This document shows positions 24,628 through 32,630 of a stretch of DNA of 60,775 nucleotides, piece by piece. The DNA is from Gracilimonas sp040877545. GTDB taxonomy: Bacteria; Bacteroidota; Rhodothermia; Balneolales; Balneolaceae. The position numbers and the translations under genes are program-made. Where the stretch lies: NCBI GenBank assembly GCA_040877545.1, contig JBBDNN010000092.1:1-60775 (forward strand), given 5' to 3'. The first letter of the stretch is position 1; each line of letters starts with the position of its first letter. The notes under the pieces were generated by a model. It worked only from the letters and a program-made list of their open reading frames with translations. It had not been told where the DNA came from and ran no database searches.

Positions 24628-25029
24628 TTATCTACGTTTTAATTTTGCATCAATACTCAGTTGAGTATGAGGCACAGCTTCTAAACGGCCTTTGGAGATT
24701 TTTTTTCCCGTCACCTTGCAAACACCATAGGTTTTATTGTCAATGCGTTTAATAGCATCGTCTAAGTACTTTATAAATTTTCGGGTGCGATTGAAAAGCA
24801 TATAGGTTTTTTCGCGCTCCTGAGCATCCGTACCTGCATCAGCCATATGAAAAGAATAGGCAGATTCGTCCGAAGAATTCTCCATACTTTCGCGTAGTGT
24901 ACGCTGCAATGTGTTCAGCTCATCTTCGGCTTCGCTCATCTTCTTTAGAATTATTTGCCTGAAATATTCTAATTCTTCGTCATCATAAGGAGATACTCTT
25001 TCGTTACCTTTAGTTTCGTTAGTAGCCAT
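24628..25029 (-). CDS. dksA: DksA/TraR-family RNA polymerase-binding protein
   Basis: The N-terminal half is a helical hairpin (ELEYFRQIILKKMSEAEDELN) and the C-terminal part has YGVCKVTGKKISKGRLEAVPHT, the DksA zinc-finger region. Only one of the family's four cysteines remains (the C of YGVC), so the finger cannot bind zinc in the usual way; low-cysteine DksA-like proteins are known. DksA acts in the secondary channel of RNA polymerase, with ppGpp, to adjust transcription. It lies 15 bp after ileS and 10 bp before lspA. Confidence 0.88.
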   Translation of the reverse strand: MATNETKGNERVSPYDDEELEYFRQIILKKMSEAEDELNTLQRTLRESMENSSDESAYSFHMADAGTDAQEREKTYMLFNRTRKFIKYLDDAIKRIDNKTYGVCKVTGKKISKGRLEAVPHTQLSIDAKLKRR

Positions 25030-25044
25030 AACTGCTGCTTTTAA

Positions 25045-28000
25045 TTAATTAATGTTTCTTCGGATGGAGATGGTGCAATTTTCATCTCCAATTTCCCAGG
25101 TCTTGGTAAAGTCTGAAACTTCCAATTCTGAGTTTTGAATGTCTTCTGCCAATGTTTCCTTTTGAATATAATCGTTCAGTGAAAGTACCGCTTTTTGTAT
25201 TATTTCAGATCCTATAAAGCCTACTGATATCCGGTCTGTTACCTCGAAATTAGCTTCTTTTCTCATATTTTGAATACGGTTAACAAATTCACGCGCGATC
25301 CCTTCCCGGATCAATTCTTCACTCAAATCCGTATCAACCGCCACGCTGAGCCCGCCTTCAGTTTCCACTGTCCAGCCTTCCAATCCAGTGCGATTTACGT
25401 CCAGTGAATCACTATTAAGCCGAATGGTTTCACCATCTAGTTCAATATCGATCCAACCCTTTGTTTCAAATTCAGTTATTTCGTTATTATCCAGCTCACC
25501 AACTTTTGCTGCCACCGCTTTCATTTTTGGCCCGAGCTTTTTACCAAGTACCGGATAATTAGGTTTTGCTGATTTATGAACAATTCCAGAATCATCATCT
25601 ACAAATTGAATGTCTTTAACATTCACCTCATCCAAAATTATCGCCCTTACCGATTCTATACTCTGCCTTTCTTTTTCATCCTTAATGGGAAGAATTATTT
25701 TGGCGAGGGGCTGACGAACATTTACTTCAATTTTATTGCGTACTCTCAAAACAATATACGAAATCAACCGCGCCATCTCCATCTTATGTTCAAGGCTTTT
25801 ATCGATTGCTGTTTCTTCAACCGTTGGGAAAAAAGCCAGGTGAACTGATTTCTCGTCTCTTTCCGTCACCTCATTTAATTGTTGATATAGCCATTCGCCT
25901 ATAAACGGTGCAATGGGACTTATCAATTTACTAACACTACTCAGACATTCATACAAGGTTTGATAGGCTGCAGTTTTATCCAGTGTGGTTCCTTCTTTCC
26001 AGAAACGGCGCCGGTTTCTACGAACATACCAATTGCTTAAAACCTCTATGAAATTCTCCATCTCCCGGGCAGCTTTTGTCGGCTCATAATCCTCAAAATA
26101 CTCTTCCATAAGTTTGATGGTGGTATTTAGACGAGAAGTTATCCATTTATCCATCTCCGGACGATCTCCCACCGGAATTGGTTTTCCAGAGAATCTGAAA
26201 TCATCAATATTAGCATACATCGCAAAGAAAGAGTAAGTATTGATAATAGTATTAAAGAATTTTCGCTGAACTTCTTTTAATCCATCTTCGCTGAACTTCA
26301 GGTTTTCCCATGGCGAAGAGTTACTCATCATATACCAGCGAACCGTATCGGCTCCATACTCATTGATTACTTCAAAAGGATCTACCGAATTCCCTTTCGA
26401 TTTACTCATCTTCTCGCCATTCTCATCCAGCACCAGGCCATTTGAGACTACATTTTTATACGCCTCTTCATTAAAAAGCATCGTCCCAAGAGCGTGCAGG
26501 GTATAAAACCATCCACGGGTTTGATCTACTCCTTCGGCAATAAAATCTGCCGGATAATTGTAGCTGAATTCATGGTCATTATCGAAAGGATAATGCCACT
26601 GCGCAAAAGGCATAGCGCCGGAATCGAACCAAACATCCAGTAAATCAGGAATTCTGCGCATGGTTCCACCGTCGGGAGCATCCCATGTTAAATCATCAAT
26701 AAAAGGGCGGTGAAGATCTAATTCCGCACCTTCCTCTACCCCGGCCTTTGACCGTAATTCTTCCATACTTCCAATGCATTCCACATACTCCGGGTCTTTA
26801 TCACTAACCCAAATTGGAAGAGGTGTTCCCCAATAGCGCTGGCGTGAAATGGCCCAATCCACGTTATTTTCGAGCCAGGTGCCAAAACGGCCGCTGCCTG
26901 TGCTTTCCGGCTTCCAGTTTATCTTTTTATTCAGCTCCACCATTCGGTCTTTCACGCTGGTTGTTTTAATAAACCAAGATTCCACCGGGTACGACATCAA
27001 TGGTGTTCCTTTCCGCCAATCGAATGGGTAATTGTGAACCATTGTTTCGTGCTTGTACATCAGGTTCTTCTCCTTGATGGCACGAGCGATATTTTTATCA
27101 GCCTCTTTGAACCATTGGCCGGCAAAATCCGGGGCTTGATCCGTAAATTTTCCTTCCCGGTCAACAGGATTAAACATGGGGATATTTGCTTTCTTGCAAG
27201 TCTCAAAGTCATCCGCACCAAAAGCAGGGGCGGTATGAACTATGCCGGTACCATCATCTGTAGTCACATAATCGGCAGAAATTACTTTCCAGGCTTTGGA
27301 TTTATCGAATTCCTTGAGACCAAAATCAAAAACGGGCTCATATGTTTTTCCTAGAAGCTGGGCACCTTTCATTTCCTCCAGGATGCTGTAATCATCTTCA
27401 AGTGCATCTTCCAGGCAATCTTTTGCAAGAATAAATATTTCATTTTGATGGCTCACTTTCACATAATCCAGTACCGGATTAACTGCTAATGCCATATTTG
27501 AAACAATTGTCCAGGGTGTGGTGGTCCAGGCAAGGAAAAAAGTATTATCCTCGCCATCCATCTTAAATTTTACATATACCGATGGATCCTGTGTTTCCTG
27601 ATACCCCAGGCTTACTTCATGTGAGGAAAGAACCGTACCACTACCGGGCGAATACCACTGGATTTTATAGCCTTTATAAATCAGGCCTTTTTTGAAGAGC
27701 TTATTTATAGCCCACCAAACAGATTCTATATAATTATTTTCAAAGGTTATATATGGATCACTTTGATCTACCCAATAACCCATTCTGGAAGTAAGATCAT
27801 CCCAGAGGTCTTTGTATTTCAACACACTTTCGCGGCATTTGGCATTGTATTTTTCGATGCCGTATTCCTCAACCTGCTGACGACCTTCCAGCCCGAGCTC
27901 TTTTTCCACTTCTATCTCTACGGGCAAGCCGTGGGTATCCCAGCCTGCCTTTCGCTCAACCTTGAAACCTTTTAAGGTCTTATAGCGGCAAAAAAGATCT

Positions 28001-28200
28001 TTAACGGTACGAGCCATCACATGATGAATACCTGGCTTCCCGTTTGCGGTAGGCGGGCCTTCATAGAAAGTGTAGGGAATACCATCCTCGCGCGTTTTAA
28101 GGCTTCTCTCGAAAATGTTATTCTCTTTCCACCAGTTCAATATCTCTACTTCTGATTGGGGAAAATTGAGCTTCTTTATCTCTGTGAATCGTTTTGCCAT
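25045..28200 (-). CDS. ileS: Isoleucyl-tRNA synthetase, long eukaryote-like type
   Basis: Charges tRNA-Ile in the cytoplasm. At 1051 residues it matches the long IleS2 type (about 1050) rather than the E. coli type (938). The HIGH-equivalent motif is GPPTANGKPGIHHVMAR (HIGH at about 57-60) and the KMSKS loop is GEKMSKSKGN (about residue 604). The editing domain follows AWTTTPWTI, and the anticodon-binding region starts near WYVRRNRRRFW. No C-terminal zinc-binding cysteine cluster is seen, as expected for this type. IleS2 enzymes are typically less sensitive to mupirocin. It is the first gene of the ileS-dksA-lspA operon, with a Bacteroidota promoter box upstream. Confidence 0.97.
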   Translation of the reverse strand: MAKRFTEIKKLNFPQSEVEILNWWKENNIFERSLKTREDGIPYTFYEGPPTANGKPGIHHVMARTVKDLFCRYKTLKGFKVERKAGWDTHGLPVEIEVEKELGLEGRQQVEEYGIEKYNAKCRESVLKYKDLWDDLTSRMGYWVDQSDPYITFENNYIESVWWAINKLFKKGLIYKGYKIQWYSPGSGTVLSSHEVSLGYQETQDPSVYVKFKMDGEDNTFFLAWTTTPWTIVSNMALAVNPVLDYVKVSHQNEIFILAKDCLEDALEDDYSILEEMKGAQLLGKTYEPVFDFGLKEFDKSKAWKVISADYVTTDDGTGIVHTAPAFGADDFETCKKANIPMFNPVDREGKFTDQAPDFAGQWFKEADKNIARAIKEKNLMYKHETMVHNYPFDWRKGTPLMSYPVESWFIKTTSVKDRMVELNKKINWKPESTGSGRFGTWLENNVDWAISRQRYWGTPLPIWVSDKDPEYVECIGSMEELRSKAGVEEGAELDLHRPFIDDLTWDAPDGGTMRRIPDLLDVWFDSGAMPFAQWHYPFDNDHEFSYNYPADFIAEGVDQTRGWFYTLHALGTMLFNEEAYKNVVSNGLVLDENGEKMSKSKGNSVDPFEVINEYGADTVRWYMMSNSSPWENLKFSEDGLKEVQRKFFNTIINTYSFFAMYANIDDFRFSGKPIPVGDRPEMDKWITSRLNTTIKLMEEYFEDYEPTKAAREMENFIEVLSNWYVRRNRRRFWKEGTTLDKTAAYQTLYECLSSVSKLISPIAPFIGEWLYQQLNEVTERDEKSVHLAFFPTVEETAIDKSLEHKMEMARLISYIVLRVRNKIEVNVRQPLAKIILPIKDEKERQSIESVRAIILDEVNVKDIQFVDDDSGIVHKSAKPNYPVLGKKLGPKMKAVAAKVGELDNNEITEFETKGWIDIELDGETIRLNSDSLDVNRTGLEGWTVETEGGLSVAVDTDLSEELIREGIAREFVNRIQNMRKEANFEVTDRISVGFIGSEIIQKAVLSLNDYIQKETLAEDIQNSELEVSDFTKTWEIGDENCTISIRRNIN

Positions 28201-28234
28201 AAAAAAAATTGTTCCAGCGAATATTTTTAAGCCT

Positions 28235-28242
28235 CAAATATA
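28235..28242 (-). promoter_or_regulatory. Putative -7 box TATATTTG of ileS
   Basis: TATATTTG on the minus strand fits the Bacteroidota -7 consensus TAnnTTTG and lies 34 bp upstream of the ileS ATG. The -33 TTTG element is not clear. Confidence 0.45.
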
Positions 28243-28393
28243 CAAAATATCAATGAAAAGCTTCTACTCACTTCGCTCAAAAAAAATATACCCTTGAACG
28301 TAACACGCCACATTATGTGTTTCATAAATAGGCCTTATATTGGGAAAAGCGTTTTCAAAATGGAATTTTTCAACTAATACTTTTTTCTAAACC

Positions 28394-28912
28394 GTGCCAG
28401 AAACATATTTGAGACCTATCACTAAAGAAGACCCCTATAAAGTTTGTTTTGTTTGTCTTGGTAATATTTGCCGCAGCCCTACTGCTGAAGGTGTTTTTAT
28501 TCATAAAGTTAAAGAAGCGGGTTTGGAGGATTATTTTGAGATCGACTCCGCCGGAACCGCAGCCTATCATGTGGGGGAAGGGGCAAATAGTAAAAGCCAA
28601 TCTACAGCCAATAAATATGGTATCCACCTACCGTCTAAAGCCCGAAAATTGGAATTTTATGATTTGAAACACTACGACCTCATATTAGCCATGGACAGCG
28701 AGAACTATGAAAATATCAGTAGCTTAGATGCAAAAAAACATTTTGGGCAGAAAATCCGGATGATGCGCGAATTTGACCCGCATCCCGGAGACGGTGAAGT
28801 TCCCGATCCTTATTTTGGAGGCATGGATGGTTTTGAAAATGTATATCAGGTTGTGGAACGTAGTACTGAAAGTTTACTGGAAATTCTAAAAGAGGAAATA
28901 AAAGTTCAGTGA
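28394..28912 (+). CDS. Low-molecular-weight protein-tyrosine phosphatase
   Basis: The N-terminal C-x5-R phosphate loop is CLGNICRS (C21 to R27), and the general-acid loop is PDPYFGGMDGFENV. These define the LMW-PTP family, which removes phosphate from tyrosine and sometimes arginine. Homologues act in capsule or stress signalling, but nothing here indicates the target. At 172 residues it is slightly longer than usual because of a 15-residue N-terminal extension. The start is GTG at 28394. It overlaps the next gene by 4 nt (GTGA), so a functional link to the sugar-amine kinase is possible. Confidence 0.92.
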   Translation: MPETYLRPITKEDPYKVCFVCLGNICRSPTAEGVFIHKVKEAGLEDYFEIDSAGTAAYHVGEGANSKSQSTANKYGIHLPSKARKLEFYDLKHYDLILAMDSENYENISSLDAKKHFGQKIRMMREFDPHPGDGEVPDPYFGGMDGFENVYQVVERSTESLLEILKEEIKVQ

Positions 28913-29766
28913 TACCAAATACCGTCAAAAATACATTGCAAACTAACTTTGATGCGGTGATTAAGAACATAACTTCCGTTCATGGTGGGGATATAAACGA
29001 TGCGGCGCGAGTTACTTTGAAGACGGGCGAGGATTTTTTTGTGAAGTGGAATAAGTCGGCTCCTGATAATATGTTTGCAGTGGAAGCTAAAGGACTCGAT
29101 TTATTGAGATCTGCCGGAACTGAAATCCAGATCCCTGAGGCAAAACTGGTGGGGCAAGATTTTCTTGTTCTGGATTGGATTGAGGAAGGTGGCGGTAAGC
29201 AAAACACCGCTTCTGAATTTGGAGCAGAATTGGCAAAACTTCACCAAAACTCAAAGGCAGAATTCGGCCTCGATCATGATAACTTTATTGGCCGGCTCCC
29301 ACAATCTAATACCACTCACTCTAACTGGCCGGATTTCTACGCCCTGGAAAGGATTGAGCCGCAAGTAAAAATGGGCGTAGAATCCGGGAAATTGACCCGG
29401 ACCATCCTTCGCTTGGTTGAGAAGTTCTACCAAAAGCTTGGGATGATTTTTCCAACCGAAAAACCTGCTTTAATTCATGGCGATCTCTGGAGCGGAAATT
29501 ATATGTTTACCAAAAATGGCGGCGTCAGCATGTATGATCCTGCAGTGTACTACGGCCATCGTGAAATGGAAATTTCCATGACCCGGCTTTTCGGCGGATT
29601 TTCAGCTAACTTCTATGAGGGCTATAACGAAGAATTTCCGTTAGAACCCGGCTTTGATGAACGTGTGAGCATCTACAATCTATACCCTCTTTTGGTGCAT
29701 GCTAATTTATTTGGCGGAAGTTATTGTCGGCAAGCGGAGGACATTATAGAGAAGTATGCAGGATGA
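28909..29766 (+). CDS. Fructosamine-3-kinase family protein
   Basis: An aminoglycoside-phosphotransferase-like kinase fold: HGGDINDAARVTLKTG near the start, the VKW ATP-binding lysine strand, the catalytic loop IHGDLWSGNYMF (about 193-204) and the metal-binding YDPAVYYGHREMEIS. These are hallmarks of fructosamine-3-kinases, which phosphorylate glycated amines and so remove protein glycation. It starts with GTG overlapping the stop of the phosphatase gene (GTGA). The bacterial substrate is usually ribulosamine- or erythrulosamine-type. The stop codon is the first base of a 7-bp tandem repeat. Confidence 0.9.
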   Translation: MIPNTVKNTLQTNFDAVIKNITSVHGGDINDAARVTLKTGEDFFVKWNKSAPDNMFAVEAKGLDLLRSAGTEIQIPEAKLVGQDFLVLDWIEEGGGKQNTASEFGAELAKLHQNSKAEFGLDHDNFIGRLPQSNTTHSNWPDFYALERIEPQVKMGVESGKLTRTILRLVEKFYQKLGMIFPTEKPALIHGDLWSGNYMFTKNGGVSMYDPAVYYGHREMEISMTRLFGGFSANFYEGYNEEFPLEPGFDERVSIYNLYPLLVHANLFGGSYCRQAEDIIEKYAG

Positions 29767-29796
29767 GCCTTGAGCCTTGAGCCTTGAGCCTTGAGC
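29764..29796 (+). repeat. 7-bp tandem repeat (TGAGCCT, 4.7 copies)
   Basis: TGAGCCT repeats directly four times, then TGAGC. The first TGA is the stop codon of the fructosamine kinase gene. Copy-number change would not alter the reading frame of that protein. Such repeats arise by slippage and are likely to vary between strains. Confidence 0.9.
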
Positions 29797-29870
29797 CTTG
29801 AGCAGCAGGAAATGAATCTTAGCTTCTTCAGAAAAGTTATGTAAGGGTAAATTAGTTAAAGAAATTTTTA

Positions 29871-30608
29871 ATGCCGGAATATCAAAGAATTGTATCACTT
29901 GTTCCCAGCTTAACTGAGCTTCTTATAGATCTTGGGTTGAAAGAACAGCTTGTCGGAAGAACTCGTTTTTGCATTCATCCCGAAAAGGAGGTTCAGGATA
30001 TTGAAATAATAGGAGGAACTAAAAATCCCAATATTGAAAAGATTTTGAGTCTTGATCCTGATTTCATTCTCGCAAATAAAGAAGAAAACCAGAAAGAGGA
30101 TATTGCCGAACTTTCTATGCAAGTAAATGTGCGGGTAACGGATATTGCCACTATTAATGAAGCACTGATAGCTATTTTTGAGCTGGGTAATCTATTCGAC
30201 AAAAAGGAAAAAGCTGAAAAACTGATAGCTGAAACAACTTCCCTCATAGATCAAAAACCCGAAAGCCAGCCACTCCGAACAGCTTACCTGATTTGGAAAG
30301 ATCCATGGATGACCATCGGAAATGACACCTACATCCACGATGTTCTTGAAACTTATGAGTTGGAAAATGTATATGGAGAACAAAAACGGTATCCCAAAAT
30401 ATCATTGAAAGAATTAGCGGTAAAAAATCCGGATTTTATTTTATTGAGCAGCGAACCTTATCCCTTCAAGGAAAAACATAAAGCGGAGCTCCGGGAATCA
30501 TTTCCATCGGCTAAGATAGAACTGGTAAATGGACAATGGTTCAGCTGGTACGGCTCGCGAATGCCGAAGGCATTTAAGCAGTTAAATGAATGGAGAAAGA
30601 AAGCTTAG
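29871..30608 (+). CDS. BtuF/FhuD-type helical-backbone metal-receptor protein without signal peptide
   Basis: The sequence RIVSLVPSLTELLIDLGL and VGRTRFCIHP matches the periplasmic-binding-protein fold of the BtuF/FhuD type (class III), which binds corrinoids, haem or siderophores. YLIWKDPWMTIGNDTYIHDVLE and NPDFILLSSEPYPF are further family segments. No signal peptide or lipobox is seen at the ATG, and no ABC permease or ATPase is adjacent, so it may be cytoplasmic and not a transport component. Such stand-alone 'cobalamin-binding protein' genes occur in several Bacteroidota; their role is unclear. The ATG follows a short A/T-rich spacer. Confidence 0.8.
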   Translation: MPEYQRIVSLVPSLTELLIDLGLKEQLVGRTRFCIHPEKEVQDIEIIGGTKNPNIEKILSLDPDFILANKEENQKEDIAELSMQVNVRVTDIATINEALIAIFELGNLFDKKEKAEKLIAETTSLIDQKPESQPLRTAYLIWKDPWMTIGNDTYIHDVLETYELENVYGEQKRYPKISLKELAVKNPDFILLSSEPYPFKEKHKAELRESFPSAKIELVNGQWFSWYGSRMPKAFKQLNEWRKKA

Positions 30609-30682
30609 TTAATTATTAGTTGTTATTTGTTAATCCCTTTTCAATCTTTTCTAACCTTACATTCGAGATTATATCTGAAACC

Positions 30683-31225
30683 ATGAATACTGAAAGCATC
30701 TGGAAAAATTTTCATGACCAGTTACTGGCTTTTATTGTCAGTAAAGTTGGAAATCGGGAACTTGCCCATGATCTTCTTCAGGAAGTTTTCGTTAAAATTC
30801 ACCTTAATCTACCTTCCCTGAAATCATCCGATGCTCTTTCGAGTTGGGTTTTTTCTATTGCCAGAAATGTAATTATCGATAATCACCGAAAAGCAAAAGT
30901 TGAACAGAAAATGGAGCGGGAAGTTCAGTCTTTCTTTTATGACGACAGTGAAAGCAGCAAACCGGATGAATATTGCGAGGAATGCCTTCAGCCTTTTATT
31001 GATGAACTGCCGCCTGAATTTAAAGAAGCAATTTTGGCAACTGACCTGGGTTCGCTCACTCAAAAAGAATACGCAGAACAAATCGGCCTTTCTTACTCTG
31101 GCTTGAAATCGCGCGTGCAGCGGGGGCGGAAACAATTAAATACTTTATTCAGCAATTGTTGTACGCAGAGGGATTTAACCCAAACTACCCGTGGGAAAAT
31201 CTTAGCTTGTGGATGTCCGGCATAA
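30683..31225 (+). CDS. sigZ: SigZ-type ECF sigma factor (180 aa)
   Basis: Region 2 is seen in NRELAHDLLQEVFVKIHLN and SWVFSIARNVIIDNHRK; region 4 in LTQKEYAEQIGLSYSGLKSRVQRGRKQL. The fit is with SigZ: conserved cysteines include YCEEC (C98, C101), NCC (C159, C160) and a C-terminal ACGC (C176, C178). I start at ATG 30683 (MNTESIWKNF); an upstream start at 30620 would add 21 atypical residues. The cysteines may make it redox- or metal-responsive. No anti-sigma gene follows; instead a tiny cysteine-rich peptide lies 79 bp downstream. Confidence 0.88.
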   Translation: MNTESIWKNFHDQLLAFIVSKVGNRELAHDLLQEVFVKIHLNLPSLKSSDALSSWVFSIARNVIIDNHRKAKVEQKMEREVQSFFYDDSESSKPDEYCEECLQPFIDELPPEFKEAILATDLGSLTQKEYAEQIGLSYSGLKSRVQRGRKQLNTLFSNCCTQRDLTQTTRGKILACGCPA

Positions 31226-31303
31226 TTTTATTGCGTCTTTTTTTAAAACCTTCCGTCTTATAAACAAACCTGACAAACAGGAAATCCTAAAAAAAACACC
31301 ATT

Positions 31304-31384
31304 ATGAATACATCAGAAATTTGTACCTGTATCGATTGCGATTGCACAACCGAATTAACCTGTGATTGCACTTGCTGTAATTAA
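31304..31384 (+). CDS. Cysteine-rich 26-residue peptide next to SigZ
   Basis: ATG at 31304 opens a 26-codon frame with eight cysteines in the pattern C-x-C-x2-C-x-C-x5-C-x-C-x-CC. Composition and spacing recall metallothioneins, with no aromatic residue. An A-rich leader (AAAAAAAACACC) precedes the start, and it is followed after 29 bp by the opposite-strand LigT gene. The sigma gene before it also has three CxC/CC/CxxC pairs. A metal-buffer or thiol-redox role under SigZ control is a hypothesis; a chance frame is unlikely given eight cysteines in 26 codons, but expression is unproven. Confidence 0.55.
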   Translation: MNTSEICTCIDCDCTTELTCDCTCCN

Positions 31385-31413
31385 ATATCCAAACATTCTA
31401 AAATAAAGGCTGC

Positions 31414-32007
31414 CTAATGGTGGCCTTTATTTTGCGGATTTTCAGCGAACTCTATCCGGGAAAAATCAAACTCCTCCACTACTTTCCACTGTTCTCCATT
31501 ATGTTTTAGCAGGCTCATCTTTTCAGTTAAAAAATCTGCTTCAAATTTTTTATGCTTAAATTCATCCCAGGCTTTATAAAAATCTGCTTTTGATAAATCT
31601 CGAAATGCCAGTGTCAGGTGCGGGTGATATTCCCGTTCATCATAATTATAGCTGAAGATATCGGGGTTGGATCGTGCCATATTTTCCAGATGCTTCTGAA
31701 TTTGCAGCAATTCTTTACTCTTCTCCACATCTATAAAAATCACCCTCGGCGAAAAGACAGAGAAATGATTAAAGGAAATTTTAAATGACCTCCATTTGCT
31801 ACTGAACCTGTCCAGCATATCAGACAGTTCTTCTTTTGCACCGGATAATTTGAAAGGAGCCAATAAAGTAATATGAGGCGGAGCATTTAATGACCGGGAG
31901 CTGTTGTATTTATCTCTCACATAATATTTCAGCTTCTGTATTTCATCCCGCAAAGGAGAGGGCGGAATTAGTGAAATAAAATAAAGTTTTTGATCGTGTT
32001 TTGGCAT
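31414..32007 (-). CDS. LigT/2'-5' RNA ligase family protein
   Basis: Two HxT motifs define the 2H phosphoesterase fold: H45-I-T47 in NAPPHITLLAPF and H130-L-T132 in YHPHLTLAFRD. The length (197) is usual. Members cyclise or hydrolyse 2',3'-cyclic phosphates of RNA (ThpR) or act on nucleotide derivatives; the substrate here is unknown. It stands alone on the minus strand, separated from the SigZ gene and the cysteine-rich peptide, with no shared operon. Confidence 0.88.
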   Translation of the reverse strand: MPKHDQKLYFISLIPPSPLRDEIQKLKYYVRDKYNSSRSLNAPPHITLLAPFKLSGAKEELSDMLDRFSSKWRSFKISFNHFSVFSPRVIFIDVEKSKELLQIQKHLENMARSNPDIFSYNYDEREYHPHLTLAFRDLSKADFYKAWDEFKHKKFEADFLTEKMSLLKHNGEQWKVVEEFDFSRIEFAENPQNKGHH

Positions 32008-32119
32008 AGCTATTGCATGTTTTTCTATAGAAGAAAATTACCGGAAACCTTTTGAATAGTTTTAACAAATCCCAGGAACATATTATTCACTAAAAGACTT
32101 TAAAGAGAGAGTAGAAATC

Positions 32120-32581
32120 ATGAGAGAAAAAATAAGAGAGTTGAGTTTGAGAGTTCATATCACAACCATCGGATTAGGGTTAGTTGCCGGTTTTATTTAT
32201 TCGTTGCTAATTACTCCCGAATCTAATTACGCCTTGGGTATTCATGTTTACTTGTTGCTCGCCATTGCAGGTGCTTCTGCTGCTTTTATAGCTCGTGTTT
32301 CCACAAATTTGAAACCTGAAAAAGTTATACTTCTTACTGTTGCAGGTATATTAACAGTTATACTTTCACCCATTTTATTTAATTCGACCATCATTGGAGA
32401 AAGCTTTTTTGAGGAAATTATGCTCCAAACTTTTGTCACTCTTTTCTTTGCCGGACATGCGGCATTAGTTGGCTCTTTTTCAGCTTCATTAATCCAACAA
32501 ATAAAATTTAAAAAGAGCTTTCAAAAAATACCTGGAAAAGCCCGGCGTGAAAAAAATTACCAGTACTCACTATCCGAATAA
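32120..32581 (+). CDS. Four-TM membrane protein of unknown function (153 aa)
   Basis: I do not recognise this gene. It has hydrophobic helices at about 13-33, 40-60, 72-92 and 104-124, short loops, and a basic cytoplasmic tail (KKSFQKIPGKARREKNYQ). The ATG at 32120 is preceded by AGAGAGAG. It has no catalytic motif and is flanked by the LigT gene (opposite strand) and the arginine operon terminus. Confidence 0.6.
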   Translation: MREKIRELSLRVHITTIGLGLVAGFIYSLLITPESNYALGIHVYLLLAIAGASAAFIARVSTNLKPEKVILLTVAGILTVILSPILFNSTIIGESFFEEIMLQTFVTLFFAGHAALVGSFSASLIQQIKFKKSFQKIPGKARREKNYQYSLSE

Positions 32582-32630
32582 TTTCATCAAGGGCTGCTGG
32601 TAAAAATTTACTCAATGGTAAGTTTTTTCA

